Of a stretch of 64,000 bases of DNA, positions 54,355-63,563 are shown one piece after another (position 1 is the first letter of the stretch; the number at the start of each line of letters is the position of its first letter). Made by a program: the position numbers and the translations under genes. The notes beneath the pieces are model-generated. The model was not told the DNA's origin. It made no database searches and worked only from the letters and a program-made list of their open reading frames with translations. Source of the DNA: Haloferax denitrificans ATCC 35960. Its GTDB lineage: Archaea > Halobacteriota > Halobacteria > Halobacteriales > Haloferacaceae. The stretch is from contig NZ_AOLP01000001.1 of the NCBI RefSeq assembly GCF_000337795.1, positions 62,001 to 126,000 on the forward strand, written 5' to 3'.

Positions 54355-55423
54355 AGCTGTGGACTGCGTCGATGATTTGGTCGAGGTCCGAGTCGTCGAG
54401 TTCAGGGTGAACGGGAAGCGACAGCACTTCGCTTGCGACCCGTTCGCCGACCGGAGCCGTGTGGTCGATATGTTCGTACACGGGCTGTTCGTGCATGCAC
54501 GTTGGGTAGTAGACGCCGGAGCCGACGTCGTGCGCTTCGAGATGTGATTTGAGTGCGTCGCGGTCGTCGGCGCGGACGGTGTACTGGTGGTAGACGTGCG
54601 TACTGCCGTCCGGTTCGACCGGAAGCGTCAGCGACGTTGATGACAGTCCTTCGGTCAGTCGCTCGGCGTTCGCCCGGCGCGCTTCGATGTACGACGGGAG
54701 GCGTTCCAGTTGCGCCCGTCCGATTGCGGCACCGATGCTGGTCAGCCGGAAGTTGTGGCCGACCTCGGAGTGGCCGTATTTCGCCGTCCGACCGTGGTTC
54801 ACGAACCGAGCGGTTCGGTCGGCGATGTCGGCGTTATCAGTAGTAACCATCCCACCCTCGCCAGTGGTCATATTCTTCGTCGGGTAAAACGAGAAGCAGC
54901 CGACATCGCCGATAGAGCCGACGCGGTCGCCGTCGTAGACCGCACCGTGGGCTTGGGCGGCGTCTTCGACGAGCGGAATGTCGTATTCGTTGGCCAGTTC
55001 GGACAGTCGGTCGAGGTCGCAAGGAAGTCCGTAGAGGTGAACCACGAGAATCGCGTCGATTTCGTCGCTCGACTCGCGGAGCACTGCTTCGGCGGCGTCC
55101 GGGTCGAGGTTGTAGGTCGCCGGGTCGATATCGGCGAAGACTGGCGTCCCGCCCGCCAGCCGAATCGCGTTGGCCGTGGCGATAAACGAAAACGGCGTCG
55201 TGAGAACCCGGTCACCGGGGCCAATGCCAACGCCTTTGAGCGCAGCGTGGAGCGCGGTTGTTCCGTTCGACGTCGCCACGGCTTCGTCGGTGCCGCAGTA
55301 GTCGGAAAACTCGTCTTCGAACGCCCGAACTTCGGGGCCATCTGCGAGCATCCCACTTTCCATCACGTCGAGGACGCGGTCTTTTTCTGCCTGTCCCATC
55401 TGTGGGTTTGCAATCGGGATCAT
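54347..55423 (-). CDS. DegT/DnrJ/EryC1-family sugar aminotransferase (WbpE type)
   Basis: A 358-residue PLP enzyme. [12 protein letters not shown] (51-62) binds the cofactor phosphate, [10 protein letters not shown] (151-160) gives the pyridine-nitrogen aspartate, and [16 protein letters not shown] places the Schiff-base Lys183. The family transaminates keto-sugar nucleotides using glutamate. Next to a Gfo/Idh dehydrogenase it most likely forms the 3-amino group of a UDP-2-acetamido-3-amino uronate. The gene overlaps its upstream neighbour by four bases. All catalytic residues are present. Confidence 0.94.
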   Translation of the reverse strand: MIPIANPQMGQAEKDRVLDVMESGMLADGPEVRAFEDEFSDYCGTDEAVATSNGTTALHAALKGVGIGPGDRVLTTPFSFIATANAIRLAGGTPVFADIDPATYNLDPDAAEAVLRESSDEIDAILVVHLYGLPCDLDRLSELANEYDIPLVEDAAQAHGAVYDGDRVGSIGDVGCFSFYPTKNMTTGEGGMVTTDNADIADRTARFVNHGRTAKYGHSEVGHNFRLTSIGAAIGRAQLERLPSYIEARRANAERLTEGLSSTSLTLPVEPDGSTHVYHQYTVRADDRDALKSHLEAHDVGSGVYYPTCMHEQPVYEHIDHTAPVGERVASEVLSLPVHPELDDSDLDQIIDAVHSYE

Positions 55424-56007
55424 CGAATCAGATTTGGTCCATCTAGCTTTGCTGGCAGTTCCTCGTGGCTGGTGGGGACGCCTACCGCGAGCGTGTGCGG
55501 CGGTACGTCGTGGGTGACGACCGCACCCGCCGCGACGAACGAGCCTTCTCCGACGGTCACACCAGGGAGGACCGTCGCGTTCGCCCCGATCGAGACATCG
55601 TCTTCGATTGTCGGACCATCCATATCGACCTCGGCCCGTACAGGAACGGGGTCGTTGGTGAAAACGGCATGCGGGCCGATGAAGACGTCATCGCCAATCG
55701 TAGTGTGCGTCGGAATGTATACGCCTGTCTGGAGGCTCACACCAGACCCGATTTCAACCCGGCCGTCGATGACAGTGTTCGTGCCGACGAGCACGTCATC
55801 ACCGATATCCGTCAATTCGCGGACGAGCGCGTTGTGGCCAGTACTGAACCGATCACCAATCACAACGTCATCGTAAACGATTGTGCCAGCTCGAATTGTA
55901 CATTCGTCGCCGATGACCGGCGGCTCTGTGTCGGAGTGGTAGGCGTGACCAACCGTGGCATTCGCTGCGATGTCACAACCGTTACCGACAATTGGAGCGA
56001 CAGTCAT
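55420..56007 (-). CDS. Left-handed beta-helix sugar N-acetyltransferase (WbpD type)
   Basis: A 195-residue hexapeptide-repeat protein. Repeats such as [21 protein letters not shown] and [27 protein letters not shown] build a left-handed beta-helix over most of the length, and the usual acetyltransferase ending [11 protein letters not shown] follows. It should acetylate the amino group introduced by the neighbouring aminotransferase using acetyl-CoA. It is the first gene of the operon. Its length is close to WbpD-like enzymes (about 190-200). An O-acetyltransferase role is the main alternative. Confidence 0.92.
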   Translation of the reverse strand: MTVAPIVGNGCDIAANATVGHAYHSDTEPPVIGDECTIRAGTIVYDDVVIGDRFSTGHNALVRELTDIGDDVLVGTNTVIDGRVEIGSGVSLQTGVYIPTHTTIGDDVFIGPHAVFTNDPVPVRAEVDMDGPTIEDDVSIGANATVLPGVTVGEGSFVAAGAVVTHDVPPHTLAVGVPTSHEELPAKLDGPNLIR

Positions 56008-56265
56008 GCAGCTACGCCCTCCTAAATTTCTGTACTTGAGGGTAGTTCACGTTATCTCGTAACTCTACATCATCTGTAAAGAATATGTCGGCTATGCCGA
56101 GATATTCAACGTGAAATCTAAATAGGCTCATGAAGACCTACCGTGGGTCAAAACCCGGATATTACCTTCATCCATCTCATACTATACACGTTATAATCAT
56201 GTAGAAGAAAATGGCGTGTCGTGCAAGTACTGGGGTTGATATAAGTCGAGTCTGAACGGGGAGTT

Positions 56266-57429
56266 ATGAAGGCCGTGATTCTGGCCGCCGGAGAGGGAGT
56301 CCGGCTTGACCCACTTACAGCGACGCGACCCAAGGGAATGCTCCCTATCGGCGGGAAACCACTTTTACAACACATCATCGAATCGGTCGCGGCGACGGGA
56401 ATCAACGACATCGTCCTCGTCGTCGGCCACAAACGAGAGCGGATCCAGAGTCACTTTAAAAATGGTGGTGACTGGGGAGTCAACATCCAATACGTTGTCC
56501 AAGAAAATCCACGAGGGACCGGAGACGCACTCCTCGAAGCAGAACATGTCGTCAGCGGCGAATGCATCGTCATCAACGGAGATCGAATCGTCGAACCAGA
56601 CCTCATAAAACGACTGATTGAACGTCATCAAACGAACGGCCAAGCGTGTCTCGCAATCACCGAAGTTGAAGACCCGACCCAATACGGGGCGGTCATGATT
56701 GAGGGCAACCGTGTTATCGACATCAAAGAGAAACCGAAGGAACACGAGATCCAGTCGAATCTCGTCAACGTAGGGGTCTACGCGTTTGGCCCGGATATCT
56801 TCGCAGCCATCCGCCGAACTAACCACTACGGTGAGCTCAAACTGACTGACACGCTCAGAGAGTTCATTGACGACCACCTACTTCACGCGGTTCACTACGA
56901 CGGGATGTGGCTTGAACTCTCACGACCATGGGACCTCTTGTCCGTCAACAGTGGTATTCTCGCTCAAACCGACTCAGTAATCGCCGACCCAGCAGTTGTA
57001 AGCAAAGGCGCAACCCTCGGTGACCCTGTTGTCGTTGGCGAACACTCCCGTATCCAACCCGGTGCACGGATCTTTCGAGATGTCGTGATCGGGGACAACG
57101 TGACGATTGGCGCGAATACCGTCATTACGAATGCGATCATCTTCGAAGACGCGGTCATTGAACCCGGGTCAGTCATCTCTGACTGCATTATTGGTTCGGG
57201 AACGACCATCGGCCCGCTGAATTCGATCGAAGGTGGTCGAACTGATGTCCGCGTTGACGACGAACTGTATACAGATGTGAAATTCGGTGGTCTTGTCGGT
57301 GACAACGTTGAAACCGCTGGGAATGTGACAATCGAACCGGGGACGATTATCGGAAACAACGTCTCTGTCGAAAGTGGCTCAACACTAACTGGTCGCATTC
57401 CGGAGAACGCACACGTCTTCCGAGGGTAG
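56266..57429 (+). CDS. Bifunctional-type sugar-1-phosphate nucleotidylyltransferase with beta-helix domain
   Basis: A 387-residue protein. The nucleotidyltransferase domain (1-230) begins ILAAGEGVRLDPLTATRPKG and has INGDRIVEPDLI (about 103) for metal binding and IKEKPKEHE (about 150). A left-handed beta-helix (about 240-385) follows, with repeats like VVIGDNVTIGANTVI. It is homologous to the GlmU-like enzyme at 60611 and to AglF-type enzymes, which make UDP- or dTDP-sugars. Having two such genes beside GlmS and GlmM suggests one supplies UDP-GlcNAc and the other a different activated sugar. It is divergent from the six-gene operon. Confidence 0.92.
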   Translation: MKAVILAAGEGVRLDPLTATRPKGMLPIGGKPLLQHIIESVAATGINDIVLVVGHKRERIQSHFKNGGDWGVNIQYVVQENPRGTGDALLEAEHVVSGECIVINGDRIVEPDLIKRLIERHQTNGQACLAITEVEDPTQYGAVMIEGNRVIDIKEKPKEHEIQSNLVNVGVYAFGPDIFAAIRRTNHYGELKLTDTLREFIDDHLLHAVHYDGMWLELSRPWDLLSVNSGILAQTDSVIADPAVVSKGATLGDPVVVGEHSRIQPGARIFRDVVIGDNVTIGANTVITNAIIFEDAVIEPGSVISDCIIGSGTTIGPLNSIEGGRTDVRVDDELYTDVKFGGLVGDNVETAGNVTIEPGTIIGNNVSVESGSTLTGRIPENAHVFRG

Positions 57430-57570
57430 CTAGATAAAACAGGCATACGACTGTTTACCAACCGCGCATTGTATAATCTAGATGTATATTCAGGTTCGAA
57501 TTAGTCGCTCCAATAACACTAAATAGTTTCATTCTGAAATGACAGTATCAACCGACTTGGTGAGTGAACT

Positions 57571-57594
57571 GCTAGCGGGAAGGCTACCGCTAGC
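57571..57594 (+). promoter_or_regulatory. Perfect hairpin upstream of glmS
   Basis: GCTAGCGG and CCGCTAGC form an eight-pair perfect stem with the loop GAAGGCTA, ending 33 bases before the glmS ATG. It may be an operator, a 5' leader structure, or the terminator of the preceding gene; no T-run follows it. It does not resemble the bacterial glmS ribozyme in size. Confidence 0.5.
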
Positions 57595-57627
57595 TACCTC
57601 AGCACCAAAGGGGAGAATACGTCCACA

Positions 57628-59427
57628 ATGTGCGGAATCACCGGCTACATCGGCGACAACGAGAGCGCATCAGTTCTCTCTGCAGGATTGAAGAATCTAG
57701 AATACCGTGGGTACGACTCCGCAGGGATTGCCCTCATTGGTGACGACGTCACCGTCCACAAACAAGAGGGGACGATTGATGGGTTGACGATCCCGTCGAA
57801 CGCAGACGCAACACACGGCATCGGTCACACTCGTTGGTCGACCCACGGCGAGCCGACTGACGCAAACGCCCACCCACATACCGATTGTAGTGGGGATGTT
57901 GCAGTCGTCCACAATGGAATTCTCGCCAACTACCACGAACTCAAAGAAGAACTCAATGGCCACATCTTCGAGAGTGAAACCGATACAGAAGTCATTCCAC
58001 ATCTCATCGAAGAGGCAATCGCTGATGGTGCAGATCTTCGTGCAGCGGTGATGCGAGCGCTTGACCGTCTCGAAGGCAGCTTCGCGATTGCTGCAACGCA
58101 CGCTGACTACGAAGGAATCGTCGCAGCACGCCAAGACAGTCCGCTCGTCATCGGACACGGCGACGAAGGGATGTACCTCGGAAGCGACGTCACGGCATTC
58201 GTCGAGTACACTCGCCAGGTATCGTTCCTCGAAGACGGCGACGTAGCCCATCTCTACGACGACGATATCGAGATCTTCAATGATGGCGAGCGCGTCACTC
58301 GTGAGGTCCAGACTGTTGACTGGGACGCATCTGCCGCTGGGAAAGCTGGTCATGACCACTACATGCACAAGGAGATTCATGAGCAGCCGACTGCGCTCCG
58401 GCAAGCAATTTCAGGTCGTGTCGATGATCTCGCTGGTAACGCATCGCTCAACATCGACCTCGACGACGGCTTTCTCCAGACGATTGATGAAATCCACATC
58501 GCTGCGTGCGGAACGTCGTACCACGCTGGTCTCTACGCAAAGGAATTGATCGAACCGCTGGTCGATATTTCGGTTCGTGTCGATCTTGCGAGTGAGTACG
58601 AGGTCTACGATGGCCACAACACCCAGGATACGCTTGTCGTCGCAGTCACGCAGTCTGGTGAGACAGCAGATACGCTCTCGGCAATTCGACGTGCAAAGGC
58701 ATCGGGAATGACGACGTTCGCGGTGACCAACACTGTCGGTAGTACGATTACCCGTGAAGTCGACGACTCGCTGTTTATCAAGGCTGGGCCGGAGATTGGT
58801 GTCGCAGCGACGAAGACGTTTGTCTCGCAAGTAACTGCACTCGCGTTGTTCGCAACGTATCTCGGCCGGCTCCGGGGGACGATTTCCGCCGATGAAGGCG
58901 CAGACATCCTCGAAGATATTCGGCAACTCCCGAGTGCTGTCCAGGCGATTCTCGATGAAGAAGCACAGATTCGGCGCTTGGCCGCACAGTACAGCGATAG
59001 TAAGGCGTTCTTCTTCATCGGCCGCGGACTTGCACAACCGGTCGCACTCGAGAGCGCCCTGAAACTCAAAGAGATCTCGTACGCCCACGCAGAGGGATTC
59101 GCTGCGGGTGAGTTGAAACACGGCCCGCTCGCACTCGTCACAGAAAATACGCCTGTCCTCGCGTTCTTGAACCAGAGTGCCGCTCCCGAGGAGACGCGGA
59201 ATAACGTCAAAGAAGTTGAATCTCGGGGTGCCCCCGTTATCGGTCTGGCGACCGACGGTGCTGACGAGTCGTTCTGCAAGCACACGATCGACATCCCTGA
59301 ACTGGGTCGACTCGAACCGCTTGTTGCGAATGTCGCACTCCAGCTGTTCGCCTATCACGTCGCCAACGAGATGGGTCGTCCAATCGACAAACCGCGGAAT
59401 TTGGCGAAATCGGTGACTGTGGGGTAG
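57628..59427 (+). CDS. glmS: Glutamine-fructose-6-phosphate aminotransferase
   Basis: A full-length 599-residue GlmS. The N-terminal glutaminase domain starts MCGITGYIG, with the nucleophilic Cys2 exposed after Met removal, and contains LEYRGYDSAGIA and GHTRWSTHG. Two SIS isomerase domains follow, marked by ACGTSYHAGLYAKE (about 295), VAVTQSGETADTL (about 345) and EISYAHAEGFAAGELKHGPLAL (about 488). The end NLAKSVTVG matches the family. It converts fructose-6-phosphate and glutamine to glucosamine-6-phosphate, the first step to UDP-GlcNAc. GlmM (62099) and the GlmU-like enzyme (60611) lie close by. Confidence 0.98.
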   Translation: MCGITGYIGDNESASVLSAGLKNLEYRGYDSAGIALIGDDVTVHKQEGTIDGLTIPSNADATHGIGHTRWSTHGEPTDANAHPHTDCSGDVAVVHNGILANYHELKEELNGHIFESETDTEVIPHLIEEAIADGADLRAAVMRALDRLEGSFAIAATHADYEGIVAARQDSPLVIGHGDEGMYLGSDVTAFVEYTRQVSFLEDGDVAHLYDDDIEIFNDGERVTREVQTVDWDASAAGKAGHDHYMHKEIHEQPTALRQAISGRVDDLAGNASLNIDLDDGFLQTIDEIHIAACGTSYHAGLYAKELIEPLVDISVRVDLASEYEVYDGHNTQDTLVVAVTQSGETADTLSAIRRAKASGMTTFAVTNTVGSTITREVDDSLFIKAGPEIGVAATKTFVSQVTALALFATYLGRLRGTISADEGADILEDIRQLPSAVQAILDEEAQIRRLAAQYSDSKAFFFIGRGLAQPVALESALKLKEISYAHAEGFAAGELKHGPLALVTENTPVLAFLNQSAAPEETRNNVKEVESRGAPVIGLATDGADESFCKHTIDIPELGRLEPLVANVALQLFAYHVANEMGRPIDKPRNLAKSVTVG

Positions 59428-59497
59428 CTACCGAACTACGACACCAGTTGCTTCTCTTTCGATACACCTTATGCTTCGCTTTGTGTAGCCCTCGTTA

Positions 59498-60007
59498 ATG
59501 CTCACCACACGAGGTCAGAGGGTTGCTGGTGTCGTCGTGCTGCTCCTGTGTCTCGGTGGGTTATTGGTCTGGTTCGGCTCACTTGCACCGAACCCTGCAG
59601 TCGGTGCATATCCGGGTGATGACGAACTCGGGGCAAACTATGACGCGTACCTCGACGAGCCGGTCGCTGTTGGTGGGACAGTCATCGAGGTGGAACCGCT
59701 GACAATTGTCGTTGAGTACGGTGCTGGCGAGGTGATAGAACTCCGTCTTGTAGACGAAGACTCACAACTCACAGCGTCCCACGGAGACCATGTTACACTC
59801 TTCGGGACGGTGAAACCCGACCGGACGATCCTCGTTGAACACGCCTACGCCGTTCCGGGAGGGCAGTATCTCTACATGTATCTCGTTTCATTTGGCGGCG
59901 GCCTCTGGGTACTTGCTCGACTTATCCGAACCTGGCGTTTCGATTGGGACACATGGGCACTCATTCCTGACGATGAAAATTCCATGACACGAGGCGACGA
60001 TGCCTGA
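59498..60007 (+). CDS. Membrane protein with extracytoplasmic beta domain
   Basis: A 169-residue protein with a membrane helix near the N-terminus (about 9-30), a small beta-rich domain (about 45-125; VAVGGTVIEVEPLTIVVEYG, LRLVDEDSQLT, VTLFGTVKPDRTILVEHAYAV) that looks like an OB-fold, a second helix (about 128-145) and a short tail. The OB-like part should lie outside the membrane. I do not recognise the family by function. Its stop overlaps the start of the next gene by eight bases, so the two are coupled. Confidence 0.75.
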   Translation: MLTTRGQRVAGVVVLLLCLGGLLVWFGSLAPNPAVGAYPGDDELGANYDAYLDEPVAVGGTVIEVEPLTIVVEYGAGEVIELRLVDEDSQLTASHGDHVTLFGTVKPDRTILVEHAYAVPGGQYLYMYLVSFGGGLWVLARLIRTWRFDWDTWALIPDDENSMTRGDDA

Positions 60008-60491
60008 TCTGCTTTCACATGCGCTCATCGCCTATAGTCTCGCGACGATTGCGTCGTGGCGATACGACTGGATTACTCGCCCCTATGTGACGGCTGCGAT
60101 GGCTAGCGCGTTCATTCCCGATATGGCGAAAGCAGCACTCGTTATCCCGAGCGCACGAGTTGCACAACTCATCGGAATGCCGTTTGACTGGTTCGGGCTC
60201 CACACCCTCGGTGCCGTCGTTTGTTCTGTACTGATTGGGGTGGTCCTCATCAGCCAGCACGAGCGCCGTCGTGTTGGGTTACTGCTGAGCCTTGGTGCGA
60301 GTTCGCATCTTCTCGCAGATGCGCTTCTCCGCAAACCGACTGGGCTCTCCTATCCACTCCTGTGGCCACTCTCTCGTGTGTATCCACCAACTCCTGGGCT
60401 CTACCTGAGCACGGATATCTGGCCTGCAGTCGTGTTGAGCATTGTCGCAGCCGTCGTTTGGAGCGTCGATAAACGTCTGGCACCCACCTAG
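60000..60491 (+). CDS. DUF457-like membrane-bound metal-dependent hydrolase
   Basis: A 163-residue protein with about four hydrophobic segments and the scattered motif of the YdjM/DUF457 family: MPDLLSHALIAY at the start, FIPDMAK (about 39), GLHTLGAV (about 63) and GASSHLLADAL (about 101), whose His and Asp residues could bind a metal. The family is annotated as inner-membrane metal-dependent hydrolases, but reactions are largely unknown. Overlapping translation with the OB-like membrane protein suggests a two-protein unit between glmS and the glmU-like gene. Confidence 0.78.
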   Translation: MPDLLSHALIAYSLATIASWRYDWITRPYVTAAMASAFIPDMAKAALVIPSARVAQLIGMPFDWFGLHTLGAVVCSVLIGVVLISQHERRRVGLLLSLGASSHLLADALLRKPTGLSYPLLWPLSRVYPPTPGLYLSTDIWPAVVLSIVAAVVWSVDKRLAPT

Positions 60492-60610
60492 GTCTCTGTT
60501 GAGTCGTAACGACTGTCTGTCTGTGACCTGCCGTCTGGTTCAGTCTTCGCCGTGACTGATTTTCAACTGAGAGTCACAACTATTTTCGTTCAACTTTCAG
60601 AGTACTACCC

Positions 60611-61807
60611 ATGCAGACAATCCTCCTTGCCGCCGGCCAAGGAACGCGGATGCGTCCGCTAACTGAGCAGCGTGCCAAGCCGATGCTTCCTGTCGTCGAC
60701 AAGCCACTTGCAGCCCATACTGCAACGACAGCCGTCAACGCAGGCGCAAGCCGTCTCATCATCGTCGTCGGCTACGAATCCGAAGCCGTACGCGAGTACT
60801 TCGGAGACGAGTACGCTGGTGTTCCCGTCGACTACGCAGTCCAGTCCGAACAACGCGGAACTGCAGATGCAGTCCGAGCCGCCGAACCACAGCTTGACGA
60901 CGGGCCGTTTGCCGTCCTGAATGGTGACGCCCTCTACGATGAAGCCTCTCTCACACAGCTCTTCGAAAATGCACCCGCAGTCGGGTCGTATCGAGTCGAT
61001 GATCCCACGCAGTACGGCGTCCTCTACACCGACGAGGACGATACCCGCGCAACAGGTGTCATCGAAAAGCCGGCAGACCCACCATCGAACCTCATTAACA
61101 CGGGGGCGTACGTGTTCCCGGCTGCGGCCCAGTCATGGCTCGAAGTCGGCGAAAGTGAACGCGGCGAACTCGAACTCACGGACGTACTCGAACGTGCTTG
61201 TACTGAAACGACTGTCTCTGCGGTACCGTTCGAGCGCTGGTTAGACGTCGGCCGTCCGTGGGAGCTCCTCGAGGCAAACGAATGGAAACTTGAGGGAGTC
61301 AGCCGGTCGCTTGACGGCGAGATACATGAGGATGCCAACATTCGCGGAAATGTCGTCGTTGAGGAAGGGGCGACTGTCGACGCGGGCGTGGTAATCGAAG
61401 GCCCGGCGCTTATCCGCGAGGGTGCAACCGTTGGCCCGAACGCGTACGTCCGTGGGCACACGCTCATCGCTCGGAACGCAACAGTCGGCCATAGCGTCGA
61501 AGTCAAAAACAGTATTCTCATGGACGGGGCGACGGTTGGTCATCTCTCGTATGTCGGCGACAGTATTCTCGGTCGTGATGTGAATTTCGGCGCGAACACT
61601 ACAGTTGCGAACCTCCGTCACGACGACGAATCTGTGCGTGTCCAGGTCAAAGGTGAAGAGACGACAACCGGACGCCGAAAGTTCGGTGTCGTTTGCGGTG
61701 ATGATGTGAAGACGGGGATTCAAACCAGCTTGAACGTAGGCGTCAAGCTCGCGAGTGGTGCTCGAACGAAACCTGGTGAGGTTGTCTTAGAAGAGAACCG
61801 GAATTAA
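60611..61807 (+). CDS. glmU: GlmU-like bifunctional enzyme (glucosamine-1-phosphate acetyltransferase / UDP-GlcNAc pyrophosphorylase)
   Basis: A 398-residue two-domain protein. The N-terminal nucleotidyltransferase (1-225) has LLAAGQGTRMRPLTEQRAKP, LNGDALYDE (about 101) and VIEKPADPPSN (about 148). The C-terminal left-handed beta-helix (about 240-395) has repeats such as NATVGHSVEVKNSIL and VNFGANTTVANLRHD, then RRKFGVVCGDDVKTGIQTSLNVG, which matches the archaeal ST0452-type acetyltransferase site. It should acetylate glucosamine-1-phosphate and uridylylate the product to UDP-GlcNAc. Placed with GlmS and GlmM it completes this pathway. It has its own upstream gap of 119 bases. Confidence 0.92.
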   Translation: MQTILLAAGQGTRMRPLTEQRAKPMLPVVDKPLAAHTATTAVNAGASRLIIVVGYESEAVREYFGDEYAGVPVDYAVQSEQRGTADAVRAAEPQLDDGPFAVLNGDALYDEASLTQLFENAPAVGSYRVDDPTQYGVLYTDEDDTRATGVIEKPADPPSNLINTGAYVFPAAAQSWLEVGESERGELELTDVLERACTETTVSAVPFERWLDVGRPWELLEANEWKLEGVSRSLDGEIHEDANIRGNVVVEEGATVDAGVVIEGPALIREGATVGPNAYVRGHTLIARNATVGHSVEVKNSILMDGATVGHLSYVGDSILGRDVNFGANTTVANLRHDDESVRVQVKGEETTTGRRKFGVVCGDDVKTGIQTSLNVGVKLASGARTKPGEVVLEENRN

Positions 61808-61970
61808 TGCCAGCGCTCGTTGCCCCACAGCGGGCTTCGGCCTCACTGATGTAACTCACATGAACGACTTTCTCGGTCGTTTCGACCGATAGCTCACCAA
61901 CTTCGTCTTCAACCGTGTGTTCGTCATCACTCTCTGATTCCTGAGTGTCTTCGAAATCGTCGCTTTCCAT
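61743..61970 (-). CDS. Possible small acidic protein
   Basis: A 75-residue minus-strand frame. The first 45 residues are very acidic (ESDDFEDTQESESDDEHTVEDEVGEL in parts), as in real haloarchaeal proteins, followed by KVVHVSYISEAEARCG. The last third runs antisense over the end of glmU and is unlike a protein. The acidic half may be a genuine small gene whose 3' end is displaced by a frameshift, or chance. Confidence 0.35.
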   Translation of the reverse strand: MESDDFEDTQESESDDEHTVEDEVGELSVETTEKVVHVSYISEAEARCGATSAGINSGSLLRQPHQVSFEHHSRA

Positions 61971-62098
61971 AGCGCTCGGTACGAAGGTCCGGTAGATAAC
62001 CGTTACTGGGAATTACGCTTGCATGTGCAATGATTCAATTAAAAATAGTCACGAGACCAAGAATGACGACTAAACGAAGCGAACTAACTATGAAAGGG

Positions 62099-63424
62099 CT
62101 ACTCTCTTTCGGTCTTCTCAACGACGTCACGTGCAGTCTCAAGTAACGCATCAGCCTGCTTTTCAGATCGCGCCTCGGACGTGAGCCGAATCAATGGCTG
62201 TGTGCCGCTCGCACGGACGAGGATCCAACCATCGTCGTGCTCGACGCGAACGCCGTCAAGCGTGGAGACCGCCGTCGAATCGTACTGTTCGAGCAGTGAC
62301 GAGCGGACGGCTTCCATTATACCGTGCTTCTGGTCAACTTCGAGGTCTGTCCGACGAAGCGGATACGACGTGAGCTCGGAACGCTGGGTTGCAAGCGAGC
62401 CACGTTGTTCAACGAGTTCGACAAGTTTACACGCCGCAAGCGGGCCATCGGGACACAGCGTTTCGTCGGGCCAGATCCACGCACCACTCGGTTCACCGCC
62501 GAAGACTACGTCATTGTCCTGTGTCGCTTCGGCGACGAACACATCACCCACTTTCGTCCGCGTGAGCGATGCACCCTGTGACTCAAGCACGTCGTCGACG
62601 AGGAGACTCGTATTCAGTGGGGCAGCGACACGCTCACCAGCAGAAACCACATCACGGCCGAAGAGTGCGAGTAGTTCGTCGCCCTCAACGAACGACCCCG
62701 TTTCGTCAACTGCCATCATTCGGTCTGCATCACCATCGTGGGCGATTCCGAGGTCAGCACCAGTTGCTTCAACGACGGAACACAACGTTGCACACGTCTC
62801 TGCTGTCGGTTCACTTGGCCGTCCGGGGAACCGACCGTCTGGCGTTGCATTAAGCGTCTGAACATCACAGCCCATCTCCAGTAGCGCGTCAACGGTTGCA
62901 CCACCCATCCCGTTTCCAATGTCGACGACAACAGAGACATCGCCATCGATATCGACTGCGTCACATAATTGACTGACGTGAGATTCTGTAAGGTCTGAGA
63001 CGGTCGTTTCGTTGCCAACAGAGTCCCACGAAGCGGTAATCTCGTCATCTGCTTCAAGTGCGCCCTCAATTGCGTCACGACGTGGTTCGTTGAATGCTTG
63101 TCCCGACGGCGACCAGAGTTTGAATCCGTTATCTGCCGGTGGATTGTGTGAGGCGGTGACCATCAGGCCCGCGTCGGCGTCAGTCACCGACACACCGCGC
63201 GCAAGCGTCGGTGTTGCGACACGGCCAGCACGGATGACATCGACACCTGCCCCACGAAGTGCCGAACTCGCGGCGTCTGCGAGGAGCGGACTCGTTGTCC
63301 GTGCGTCGCGACCGATGACAATACGGCCGTAGTTACAGGCGGCAAGCGCGTGCCCGAGCGATGCGGCGAACTCAGGAGTGATGGTGTCTCCGAATCGACC
63401 TCGAACCCCACTCGTTCCGAACAT
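62099..63424 (-). CDS. glmM: Phosphoglucosamine mutase
   Basis: A 441-residue alpha-D-phosphohexomutase. The phosphoserine loop is VTASHNPPADNGFKLW (about 90), the metal-binding loop GIAHDGDADRMMAV (about 227), the sugar-binding loop GGEPSGAWIW (about 312) and the phosphate-binding loop VRASGTQPLIRL (about 403). The start MFGTSGVRGRFG is typical of archaeal GlmM-type enzymes. It converts glucosamine-6-phosphate to glucosamine-1-phosphate between GlmS and GlmU. Phosphomannomutase activity cannot be excluded, but the neighbours favour GlmM. It is divergent from the final glycosyltransferase. Confidence 0.94.
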   Translation of the reverse strand: MFGTSGVRGRFGDTITPEFAASLGHALAACNYGRIVIGRDARTTSPLLADAASSALRGAGVDVIRAGRVATPTLARGVSVTDADAGLMVTASHNPPADNGFKLWSPSGQAFNEPRRDAIEGALEADDEITASWDSVGNETTVSDLTESHVSQLCDAVDIDGDVSVVVDIGNGMGGATVDALLEMGCDVQTLNATPDGRFPGRPSEPTAETCATLCSVVEATGADLGIAHDGDADRMMAVDETGSFVEGDELLALFGRDVVSAGERVAAPLNTSLLVDDVLESQGASLTRTKVGDVFVAEATQDNDVVFGGEPSGAWIWPDETLCPDGPLAACKLVELVEQRGSLATQRSELTSYPLRRTDLEVDQKHGIMEAVRSSLLEQYDSTAVSTLDGVRVEHDDGWILVRASGTQPLIRLTSEARSEKQADALLETARDVVEKTERE

Positions 63425-63563
63425 ACAGACAGATTCACATATTTCGCAATGAACGCTTCGTCTCTCAGATCATGTTCATTTTAATAACTAGGTTGTGACT
63501 GAGAATGTAGGATCATTCGGTGCGTTCAAGTTGATGTCATTGAATGTGTGTGCAAACCAGAAC

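Noticed and set aside
57571-57594. glmS ribozyme
   Set aside because: The bacterial ribozyme is far larger with nested pseudoknots; only a single small stem is present.
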